In this document: positions 26,973 to 34,816 of the stretch, in pieces | Layout of the letters: every line of letters begins with the position of its first letter | How positions within the stretch are numbered: the first letter of the stretch is position 1 | Translations under genes and position numbers: made by a program | Source: DASSFG01 sp035547915 | Lineage (GTDB): Bacteria; Planctomycetota; Planctomycetia; Pirellulales; JAICIG01 | Direction of reading: 5' to 3' | Length of the DNA: 64,000 nt | Assembly (NCBI GenBank): GCA_035547915.1 | Contig: DASZTS010000009.1 | Coordinates: forward strand, 1 to 64,000 | The notes under the pieces: generated by a model | The model's database searches: none | Told to the model about the DNA's origin: nothing | The model's input: the letters and a program-made list of their open reading frames with translations, nothing else

Positions 26973-27137
26973 ATGATGAAGCAACCGCTCCATCCCGGCA
27001 TCATCAAGCAGGACTGTATCCAAGCGCCCGAAGAAGCACAATGCAAGACAACTGAGCAAGTTCTAGCTTCCCGCAACTGCGTCAGGTCGCAGACTGGTAT
27101 GCCTCAGAATATTGCAATGCGCGCTGCCGGGAGATAA
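26973..27137 (+). pseudogene. HigA-like antitoxin remnant
   Basis: A 54-codon ORF with a good ribosome site (TAAGGAG, 8 bp). It starts MMKQPLHPGIIKQDCIQAPE, the HigA start signature, and ends GMPQNIAMRAAGR, resembling the end of the HigA HTH. The middle of the HTH is missing or altered, so this is a decayed xenobiotic-response-type antitoxin with no toxin next to it. Confidence 0.55.
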
Positions 27138-27327
27138 GGTGCTATATCAGGTAGACTCGCAGCGTGCATTCGTATGCGATTGGCGGTCGTTTTACTACTT
27201 AGGTGCACGGGCCTTCTCAATCTTCGGCAAACGCAGTTCCGGCGCCCGGCAGTAACACCGCCGTTTACATAATGATGCCAAGCATTTATGTGGAGGTTTT
27301 AGGAAGGACCACTGAGAGAGGTGCTAT

Positions 27328-30300
27328 GTGGACCAGTGTCCCTCGCGAGAACAGCTTCAGCTTTGGCTGGCAGGCCGTCTAAGCCAAGCCGACATGGCGG
27401 CGATCGAGGCGCACGTGAGCCGTTGTAGCCACGCCTGCCGACCGCTGGTCGACAGTTTCACCCGTCAAAACATCAAGCGAAACGATGCGGCCACGCCTCA
27501 CCAGGGGCGGAACGATCCGACGGCCTCGCATCATAACAAGAGTCTCGCTACCCCACCGGAGATTCCCTTAGCCTCCGAGCCCGTCCGCCGGCAGCAGTTT
27601 GGACGCTTCGAAATCATCGAAGTGCTGGGCAAGGGCACGTTCGGGACCGTCTACCGAGCGCGCGATACGCAACTGGGACGCGACATTGCCTTGAAGATCC
27701 CGCGAAAAGGTTTGCTGCAAGGCGATGCGGAGCGCGAACGCTTTCTACGCGAAGCAAGGGCGGCCGCGACGCTGCACCATCCGAATATTTGCCCAATTCA
27801 CGAGGCGGGCGAACTGGACGGGCGGCAGTATATTGTCATGGCCCTGATCGATGGCCAGCCCCTGACAACAATTCTCGACAGCGGTCGACCACTCGGCGAG
27901 CGCTCGGTCGTCAGCATTGTCCGAAAACTAGCGCTGGCATTGGATGAGGCGCATCGCAAGGGAATCGTCCACCGCGACATCAAGCCAGGCAACATCATGA
28001 TCGATCGCCGTGGCCAGCCTGTCGTCATGGATTTTGGGTTGGCGCGGCGCTTTGACGTGAATGAGGCCACACTGACGGCCAGCGGTGCCCTAATCGGCAC
28101 GCCGGCTTATATGTCGCCTGAACAGGCGTCGTCGCGGCACGATGAGGTTGGCCCCGCTACCGACATCTACACGCTAGGCATTGTTCTTTATGAAATGCTC
28201 ACGGGCTGCCGGCCATTCCAGGGCGATACCAACGAGGTACTCGGACAAATCGTAGAAACACAGCCGAGTCCACCATCGGCGCTGCATTCCGGTTTGGACA
28301 CGCGACTTGACGCGATTTGCCTGAGAGCGATCGCCAAACGTCCGAGGGAGCGTTATGGATCAATGCGGGAATTCGCAGAAGCGCTTCGAGATTATCTGAA
28401 GGCAACCGATCCATCCCAGTCCGGCGGCATTGCAGGACTCGATGCGCCGGAGTTCACGGAGCTCGTTTCCGGACTCAACATGCAACTGTCAACCATCGCC
28501 AAGCGGCAACACATCGCTTGGTGGAAATGGACGGCAGCAACTATCTCGGTCGCCTTTGTGATTCTATTAGGCTTCCTTCTCCTCCCACGCGGCCCTCTAG
28601 TCGTCACGAACATCGGCGTCGACGCACGCTTACTGGCCGATGCGACCCTAAGCTTCTTTCTCGACGACCGCGAAATCACGGCGAAGCAGGCCCGAGAGCC
28701 GATGGAACTGCCTCCTGGCGACCACGAACTCATTGTAAAGCGCGAGGAGACCGTGATCAAGCACTACCGATTTCATGTGGCGCCGCCACCTAGCCTGGCT
28801 GCAAATACAGAAGCCCCCGTCGTTCAAAGCGTCGAGTTGCGTGAGATAAAGGAAGTGGCCGTCGTTCAAGTACCGGCGCCCACGACGCATTGGAGCTTCG
28901 ACAGCGAAGCCAAGAACGGGGCGAACGAAGCAAAAGTTGGCACGACCGCTGCGGACACATTCGGACGCGTTCAAAGCGTTCGAGGTGTCGTCGGCCAAGC
29001 TGCGGCATTTTCCGGACTTAGTGATGCCGTCGTCATACCTGATGATCCAAACCTTCACGCAAAATCTGCCGTAACTGTGGCGGCATGGGTGTTGCCTACA
29101 TCTGCCCGAGCCGGCAATATCGCCGGCAGATGGTCGTCCAAAGGCTCCTACATGCTGAGTTGGGCTGATGGCATATATTCCTTCCGCGTTGCTTTTCCGG
29201 TTGGGGGTCCAACCGGCACCCCGCTTACCGTGCAGTCGTTTGGGACGGCTGGAGAATGGTCCCATGTCGCCGGCGTGTACGACGGCGAACGGCTCAACCT
29301 TTATATCGACGGGCAACCCGCGGCATCGCAAAACCTATCGCGATCGGAGATGCTGCGTCGAACCAGCGACTTCGCGCGCCGTGGCACCATTCCTACCGCA
29401 CTTCAGGATTCGTCTCAGCCGTTCGAGGTGGGCAGCAGAGGATTTCAAGGGACGATCGATGAGGTGTATGTATGGAATACCTCGCTCTCACCTGAGCAAG
29501 TGGCGACTTTGTTCGAGGCATATACGCCGCCGCCCCCCACAACTTTCAAGGAGGCGCCGGATGCCAATCGCCGCATTGCCGAATGGGTTATTGCACGCGG
29601 CGGCATCGCTGCGCTCCTTGGACCAGGTGAATCCGTCCGCGAACTCAAGACAATTATCGAGATTCCTAGTGAGCCATTTACGCTGTTCGGAGTATCACTG
29701 TTCGATGCGCTTAGTCCAACCGACGAGGACCTGGCACGGCTCGATGAACTTCCTACCCTGAAATCCATCGACATTCGCAACACATCGAACGCGACTGAGG
29801 GGATTTTGACGGAAGAAGGCATCCTTCGTTTCATACAGACGCACCCCTTCCTGACGCATATCGCAGTGGCAGATCACAAGGAGGAATCGTTGCTGCTGAC
29901 CGATGCGCTCTTGGAGGCAGCGTGCGAGTGTCCTTCGCTTTTCTCGCTGACGCTTCGATCGACTAAACTGACCGACGCCGGCACTGTGCATCTTGAAAAG
30001 CGCGCCAACCAATTAACACAGCTTTTCCTGACCAGCTCGATCAATTTAACCAATCTGTCATTATCTCATATTAAAACGTTGCGGCATCTGACACACTTAA
30101 GCCTTAATTCACCGCATCTGACTGAATCTGCTCTCCTTGATTTGCCGCAGCTTCCAAACCTGCAAGCATTTGTTGTCTGGGGAGCCAACGCCGGCGACCA
30201 GTTGGCGTCGCGTCTCGCGGATAATCATTCCCTTCGACAATTGGGTATGGCATATACTAAAATCACCGACGCCGGTCTCGAACCCATAAGCAAAATGGAT

Positions 30301-30501
30301 ACGCTTCTGGAGCTGGACTTGACGGGGGCCGCAATCAGCGATGCAGCCTTGCCACACTTAAATCGCCTCAAAAGTCTCACGTTTTTGCACTTGGACAACA
30401 CCAAACTGACACGTGCTGGCGTCGACGAGTTACGTTCCGCCCATCCCCAATGTGATATACAATCCGCTTTCGGTAATTTTGGGCCGCATTTCAACCACTG
30501 A
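27328..30501 (+). CDS. Ser/Thr protein kinase with LamG and leucine-rich repeats
   Basis: 1,057 residues, GTG start with GAGAGGTG upstream. Residues 1-40 resemble a zinc-finger anti-sigma-type segment (H29, C33, C37). Hanks kinase about 90-360: glycine loop GKGTFGTVYRA at 101-111, K123, HRDIKPGN with D about 217, DFG D about 235 and GTPAYMSPEQ. A membrane helix lies at about 400-422. Outside follow a LamG/concanavalin-type domain (about 525-735, ending GTIDEVYVWNTSLSPEQ) and C-terminal leucine-rich repeats (about 780-1050). Planctomycete kinases often have this topology; it likely senses an external ligand and phosphorylates cytoplasmic proteins. Confidence 0.9.
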   Translation: MDQCPSREQLQLWLAGRLSQADMAAIEAHVSRCSHACRPLVDSFTRQNIKRNDAATPHQGRNDPTASHHNKSLATPPEIPLASEPVRRQQFGRFEIIEVLGKGTFGTVYRARDTQLGRDIALKIPRKGLLQGDAERERFLREARAAATLHHPNICPIHEAGELDGRQYIVMALIDGQPLTTILDSGRPLGERSVVSIVRKLALALDEAHRKGIVHRDIKPGNIMIDRRGQPVVMDFGLARRFDVNEATLTASGALIGTPAYMSPEQASSRHDEVGPATDIYTLGIVLYEMLTGCRPFQGDTNEVLGQIVETQPSPPSALHSGLDTRLDAICLRAIAKRPRERYGSMREFAEALRDYLKATDPSQSGGIAGLDAPEFTELVSGLNMQLSTIAKRQHIAWWKWTAATISVAFVILLGFLLLPRGPLVVTNIGVDARLLADATLSFFLDDREITAKQAREPMELPPGDHELIVKREETVIKHYRFHVAPPPSLAANTEAPVVQSVELREIKEVAVVQVPAPTTHWSFDSEAKNGANEAKVGTTAADTFGRVQSVRGVVGQAAAFSGLSDAVVIPDDPNLHAKSAVTVAAWVLPTSARAGNIAGRWSSKGSYMLSWADGIYSFRVAFPVGGPTGTPLTVQSFGTAGEWSHVAGVYDGERLNLYIDGQPAASQNLSRSEMLRRTSDFARRGTIPTALQDSSQPFEVGSRGFQGTIDEVYVWNTSLSPEQVATLFEAYTPPPPTTFKEAPDANRRIAEWVIARGGIAALLGPGESVRELKTIIEIPSEPFTLFGVSLFDALSPTDEDLARLDELPTLKSIDIRNTSNATEGILTEEGILRFIQTHPFLTHIAVADHKEESLLLTDALLEAACECPSLFSLTLRSTKLTDAGTVHLEKRANQLTQLFLTSSINLTNLSLSHIKTLRHLTHLSLNSPHLTESALLDLPQLPNLQAFVVWGANAGDQLASRLADNHSLRQLGMAYTKITDAGLEPISKMDTLLELDLTGAAISDAALPHLNRLKSLTFLHLDNTKLTRAGVDELRSAHPQCDIQSAFGNFGPHFNH

Positions 30502-30623
30502 GGATCCCAATCGCGGTTCTTTCGCTCGAATGTTGGTAACCCAGCCCCCGCGTTGACTGCCTCATGCACGTCGTTTCGCCAAAACGACGATCCGTTGTTT
30601 GCCGTCTGGTATTGCCTCCTGGC

Positions 30624-31850
30624 TCACGCCACCGACGTTAGCGCCGCATCCAGACGGTCGAATGCCAGCGGCTGCCAGGATTCAGCCGGCATCGACAGGC
30701 GGGCGATGCCTTTTTCGTAGGCGGTGAGTGCAACCCCGTTTGCCGCAAAGGCATCACGTAATTCGTCAGCGGAGTTCTGGCGTGTTCTCTGTCGCTCCGC
30801 CTGCACCAGCAGGATGCCGGTGCGAAACGCCTCGGCCGGCAGCAGTGGCTGCCAACCGCACGCGGCGGCGAGCGAGGACGTTTCAATGACGTTCGCCTGC
30901 CGCTGGCTCAGCACATCCGGCAAGGAGCATGGATGCTCCAAGGCATCGTCCGCCGCACCCTGGCAGGTGAATAGTGGGATGAGCCCCACCGTCTCGGTCT
31001 CACCGTCGAGTCTTGTGCTTTCGATCTGCGTGGTGAACGTGAGCAATGGATCGTCCAACTCGCCGGAGGTAAGGAGCGTCCCGACCAACGTCTCGATCAT
31101 CCGGGTCGAGCTGCGACGGCCGTAGAAACCAAGCCCCATCGGATGAAAAGCACCTAGCCATTTGTGACAGCCGGCGAGGTACATATCGCAATACTCATGG
31201 TTGAGGTCGGCCGAGGCGTGGCAGAAATCCTGTGCCCCGTCGATGACGACCGACCTGACCTCGCGGGCGGCTTCGAGCGCCCTCACCAGCTTCTCGCATG
31301 GCAGCCTGAGCCCGTGGTGGCTCACCGCGGTGAGAAACAGCCCGTCGCAGCCAGCCGAAAGGAAGCGTTCTCTTGTCGCGTTCATCACGTCGTCGATGTC
31401 GATGCAATCGCACATCAGCAAGTTTCGGAGCGAAACCGTCGTCACCGTTCGACCGGCCCGCCGCGCTTCGCTGTCCAATATCTCACGGTACGGCGGCCAA
31501 CCGAGATCGGTCGCCATGACATGCCGGCACGATTGGAAGAGGAGCCTCGCCGCGAATTTCATCAATTGCGATGAGCGGCTGACCACCAGCACCGGAAGCT
31601 CGGGGCTGCTACCGGCAAGCTGGCGAAGACTGGCCTTGAGCGAGGCAATGCCGCGCCAGCCGGCCAGCCCGGGAAACCGCGTTCTTGCCGCGGCAGACCA
31701 GGATTCCGCGCCTTCTCGCAGGAACCGCTCGAAGAACTTCGAGCCGCCCTCTTCGCTGGCCAGCCGGGCGAAGTCGATATGCGCCTGCTGCGCCCGTCGC
31801 GACATCCGCCCAAGCCTGGCGGTATCCAGGTACAACTCGGTCTGTTCCAC
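30624..31850 (-). CDS. PLP-dependent aminotransferase class V-like enzyme
   Basis: 408 residues from the GTG at 31850, selected because TTAAGGAG lies 9 bp upstream. The cofactor region VVIDGAQDFCHASADLNHEY and AGCHKWLGAFHPMGLGFYG holds the Schiff-base lysine (HKW). The fold is that of cysteine desulfurase and isopenicillin-N epimerase relatives; substrate unknown. It overlaps no other gene and is 43 bp downstream of a membrane protein gene on the same strand, so the two likely form an operon. Confidence 0.75.
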   Translation of the reverse strand: MEQTELYLDTARLGRMSRRAQQAHIDFARLASEEGGSKFFERFLREGAESWSAAARTRFPGLAGWRGIASLKASLRQLAGSSPELPVLVVSRSSQLMKFAARLLFQSCRHVMATDLGWPPYREILDSEARRAGRTVTTVSLRNLLMCDCIDIDDVMNATRERFLSAGCDGLFLTAVSHHGLRLPCEKLVRALEAAREVRSVVIDGAQDFCHASADLNHEYCDMYLAGCHKWLGAFHPMGLGFYGRRSSTRMIETLVGTLLTSGELDDPLLTFTTQIESTRLDGETETVGLIPLFTCQGAADDALEHPCSLPDVLSQRQANVIETSSLAAACGWQPLLPAEAFRTGILLVQAERQRTRQNSADELRDAFAANGVALTAYEKGIARLSMPAESWQPLAFDRLDAALTSVA

Positions 31851-31893
31851 AGGTCGGCACTCCTTAACTGAGGCACCCGTGATTTTACCGGCC

Positions 31894-32802
31894 CTACTTT
31901 CCCTGGTCGAGAATGCTCCTAAGCGACCTGGCATAAAGCTGCAATCGCTTCCACTTGTTGTCGGCAAGCTCGACGGTCTGCGGATCAAGATCGAGCGTGA
32001 ACCTGAGCGTGCGGCAGGAATCATCCAATTCCTGCGTGCCGACGGCGCGATCGCCGTAGATGCCCATGTCGGCCAGCAAATCCGTCTCGCGGCTCAAATC
32101 CGATTCGCGGGCCAGCGCGATCCAGACGCCATGATTATGCTGCTCCTCTATCCACTGCCAAATCTCGCCCGCGGGCAGCCGGTGGCCGGTCGGCCACAGT
32201 TCTTCCTTTAAGAGCACGATGCGTTCAATCAGCACGCCGCGTTTCACTGCCTCGAAATTGACCTGCATGCTCTGGATGCCCGGCTCGTCCTGCCAGTATC
32301 TAGGCGACCTGACCCACGCCACCGACCGGTACACCTTGACGTCGGGGCTCTTGAGGATTTCCTCATAGACGTTGCGCCAGCTTTCGGTTAACGCAAAGAC
32401 GATCCGGCCGCCGGCCAACCCCTCGATCTGCTCGGAGACCGAAGCCAGCTTGAGCATGGCAATGCGCCGCAGGATGGGATCGGTGCGTCCCGCCAGCGCC
32501 GTGAGGCTGGCCGCGATCTCACGGTAACGCTGGAACAGCTCGGGGTCGGACGCCAGCGACAGCGGCACCGACAGGCTCTCAATCGCCGCCGCCCGGTCAC
32601 GCTCGCGCTGGTCTTCTTGTCCGAGATAGCCGAGGAATATGCCGCCCAGGATACTGATGAAGGCGCCAAGCACGGCGAGCTGCGCCGGCAGTGGTCCGAA
32701 CACCGACACCAGCGTCATTATGACCGACCCCGCCACCGCCGTGGTAAGGAAGCGGAACGAAAGCAGAACGGGACGCTGACGCTGCTGGCTTTGGGACGGC
32801 AT
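31894..32802 (-). CDS. Membrane protein with cytoplasmic domain
   Basis: About 302 residues from the ATG at 32802; earlier in-frame starts (32859, GTG 32907) cannot be excluded, since no start has a clear ribosome site. Two membrane helices (LLSFRFLTTAVAGSVIMTLV and LAVLGAFISILGGIFLGYLG) are followed by an acidic helix and an alpha/beta region ending in LLVF-like strands (RIVFALTESWRNVYEE). The C-terminal region recalls inactive PLD-like sensors, but I would not assign it. Confidence 0.6.
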   Translation of the reverse strand: MPSQSQQRQRPVLLSFRFLTTAVAGSVIMTLVSVFGPLPAQLAVLGAFISILGGIFLGYLGQEDQRERDRAAAIESLSVPLSLASDPELFQRYREIAASLTALAGRTDPILRRIAMLKLASVSEQIEGLAGGRIVFALTESWRNVYEEILKSPDVKVYRSVAWVRSPRYWQDEPGIQSMQVNFEAVKRGVLIERIVLLKEELWPTGHRLPAGEIWQWIEEQHNHGVWIALARESDLSRETDLLADMGIYGDRAVGTQELDDSCRTLRFTLDLDPQTVELADNKWKRLQLYARSLRSILDQGK

Positions 32803-33007
32803 GAGCCGCAACTTACGGGACAAACGATCGGATGGCAAGAAAGCTCGCGGCTCCCCCATGAGGACCGGCGGGCCGAGTTTTCGCGGCCATCCGGGGCCGG
32901 TATTCACCGCCGCCGCCCAACCTGGCGGAGCGACCTTCCGATTATAATTGGCAGCCGTCGCATGTGATTCTCTCCGCCGCGGAAATTATCACGGCCTTCC
33001 TCGTTCG

Positions 33008-33532
33008 TCACGCTGATTTGGTCTTCTTTCTGGACCCTGCTTTCGCAAGCACGTCGGCAAGCTGCCGGTTGCCCCTTACCACAGCGCGGCGCTCCGGCGT
33101 GCATTCTTCGTGGCCTTTGGCATCGATGTCAGCGCCATGCGCGATCAGCAGCCGGGCGACTTTCTCCAGATCGTCCATCGCGGCATTGTGCAAGGGAGTG
33201 ACAAACTTGTCATCCTTGGCGTTGACATCGGCGCCATTGCCGATCAGCAGTTCGGCTATCCTGGCATAACCGGGCAAGTGAGACGCCCGATGCAGCGGCG
33301 TCTTTTGATGTACATCCCTGGCGTTGACGTTGGCGCCGTGCGCGATCAATAGCTCAACGACTTTAACGCAGTCCTCCACGGTGACCGAAGGTCGCGCCGC
33401 GGCGGCCTCATGCAATGGCGTGCGCTCGCGGCGGTGCCTGGCATTGACATCCGCCCCGGCGGCAAACGCCGCCTGGACCGCCGCTACGTCCCCTGTCTTG
33501 ACGGCTTTGAAAAGCTGTTCGTCCGGCGTCAT
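33008..33532 (-). CDS. Ankyrin-repeat protein
   Basis: 174 residues containing about four ankyrin repeats, for example NARDVHQKTPLHRASHLPGY and NAKDDKFVTPLHNAAMDDLE with the TPLH and ADVNA signatures. A Lys/Arg-rich tail follows. A solitary protein-binding scaffold; partner unknown. Confidence 0.85.
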   Translation of the reverse strand: MTPDEQLFKAVKTGDVAAVQAAFAAGADVNARHRRERTPLHEAAAARPSVTVEDCVKVVELLIAHGANVNARDVHQKTPLHRASHLPGYARIAELLIGNGADVNAKDDKFVTPLHNAAMDDLEKVARLLIAHGADIDAKGHEECTPERRAVVRGNRQLADVLAKAGSRKKTKSA

Positions 33533-33639
33533 CGCCTCCTCCCTGATGCGGTTGCGATTATCGTAACGCAGGATGGTTAAGAAATTTTAGCGCGACCCGC
33601 CCCGCTCGATAACAGGCTGATCCGCTTGCCGTTACCGCA

Positions 33640-33711
33640 TCAAGGCACCTCTATCGCCTCGATGATGACCACCCTCTTCTCGCGTCTTCCTACGATACGC
33701 ACGCCGGTCAC
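33640..33711 (-). CDS. 23-residue peptide coupled to mazF
   Basis: GTG at 33711 overlaps the mazF stop (GTGA); it reads VTGVRIVGRREKRVVIIEAI and EVP. The end VVIIEAIEVP almost equals the end of the 137-residue protein at 34403-34816 (VVIEAIEVP). The two DNA copies differ mostly at third codon positions, which argues that both are translated and conserved. Confidence 0.45.
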   Translation of the reverse strand: MTGVRIVGRREKRVVIIEAIEVP

Positions 33712-34031
33712 TCCAAAAGCGTTGCCAACCTGGCCAGCACGTCTTCGACCACGGCCAGTGGTGCTTTTTCGGTGAAGCCGTGGCGATGTGCCTCGATGTT
33801 GAGCAGACGTGGCTGGTTGCAAAGCACGACACCCTGCGTCCGCGTCGCGCCGCCAAGTGGCACGGCGAAACCGCGGTGACGGGCAAAGCAGCCGCTTTGC
33901 TTGATCGGGCAGACCAGTGGCGCCAGCAGATGATTAAACTGCCGCGGCGAGACGACGAGGACGAAGCGGCGATGACTGGTTCCAACCGCTTCGGCGGCAA
34001 GACTGATGTGATAAATGTCACCACGATCCAT
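33708..34031 (-). CDS. mazF: MazF/PemK-type toxin
   Basis: 107 residues from the ATG at 34031 (overlaps the antitoxin stop; AGAGG upstream). The family signature is visible: MDRGDIYHISL start, RRFVLVVSPRQFNHLLAPLV, GFAVPLGGATRTQGVVLCNQ. MazF toxins cleave mRNA at short sequences. Pairs with the antitoxin upstream. Confidence 0.9.
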   Translation of the reverse strand: MDRGDIYHISLAAEAVGTSHRRFVLVVSPRQFNHLLAPLVCPIKQSGCFARHRGFAVPLGGATRTQGVVLCNQPRLLNIEAHRHGFTEKAPLAVVEDVLARLATLLE

Positions 34032-34297
34032 CACGCCTCTTCCGCGCAGGCTGGCACAGCGTCAAGCCAGGTCTGGTCTTGCTCGGACAAGCGGGCTGAC
34101 GGGTCACATTGCCGGACCAGATCGGCCAGCCGGTAGCGCGGCCGGGGTCGCGGCTCGATGATTAGCCGCCTGTCGGCCAATTCGACGTTGACCGGCGTAT
34201 CGGGCGTGAGGCTCAGGCTTTCCGCCACCGCCTGCGGTATGGCCAGCATCAGCGAATCGTTCATTGCAATCAGTGCTGTTACATGGATAATCCGCAT
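34031..34297 (-). CDS. mazE: MazE/ChpS-type antitoxin
   Basis: 88 residues: AbrB-like hairpin (MNDSLMLAIPQAVAESLSLT, DTPVNVELADRRLIIEP) then an acidic tail (ARLSEQDQTWLDAVPACAEEA) for toxin binding. Either the ATG at 34297 or that at 34264 may be the start. Adjacent TGATG to mazF. Confidence 0.85.
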   Translation of the reverse strand: MRIIHVTALIAMNDSLMLAIPQAVAESLSLTPDTPVNVELADRRLIIEPRPRPRYRLADLVRQCDPSARLSEQDQTWLDAVPACAEEA

Positions 34298-34402
34298 AGG
34301 TTGAATGTTGATATAGAAATTTTCTCAACCGCGCAAGTATTCGTTGCCGTGGCGTCCGATTCGCTGCGGTGCTGTTGCACAACGGCATCGCTCACAGTTG
34401 CA

Positions 34403-34816
34403 TCACGGTACTTCGATTGCCTCAATGACGACCGCCCCCCTCCCCGCCTCCATCGCGTGCGCCCGATCGGCTTCCTGAATCCACGGCACGCGGTGACGCG
34501 CGATGCCAGCGAACAGCCGCACGTTAGGGCGAATTTCGCCGTTTAGGTTCTGGCCGATGATTTTCAGTTTCTCCGGCCCGAATTTAAGCAGTATGCCTTC
34601 CGACGGATCGAACTTCGCCTTCTCCAACCAGGTATAGGGATAGGCGATGATGCTGCCGTCCTTTTTCCGAAGCTCCAGCATCGCCGCCCGCTCATGCGTG
34701 CCGCGAAGCCAGCCGAACGCGCCCAGATCGTCATTGCTCTCATCATCGCCCAGCCGCAACTGGGCCGCCGCGCGCGATGGCAGGTGCCGGTCAAGCAGGT
34801 CAGTATCCGTAGGCAA
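34403..34816 (-). CDS. Hypothetical protein in relaxase operon (TTG start)
   Basis: 137 residues. The TTG at 34816 has a perfect AAGGAG 7 bp upstream, within the end of the relaxase gene, with which it overlaps by 17 bp. The middle (KKDGSIIAYPYTWLEKAKFD, GILLKFGPEKLKIIGQNL) is probably a small beta domain. The C-terminus VVIEAIEVP recurs in the mazF-linked peptide. No family recognised; conserved partner of the relaxase by position. Confidence 0.65.
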   Translation of the reverse strand: MPTDTDLLDRHLPSRAAAQLRLGDDESNDDLGAFGWLRGTHERAAMLELRKKDGSIIAYPYTWLEKAKFDPSEGILLKFGPEKLKIIGQNLNGEIRPNVRLFAGIARHRVPWIQEADRAHAMEAGRGAVVIEAIEVP

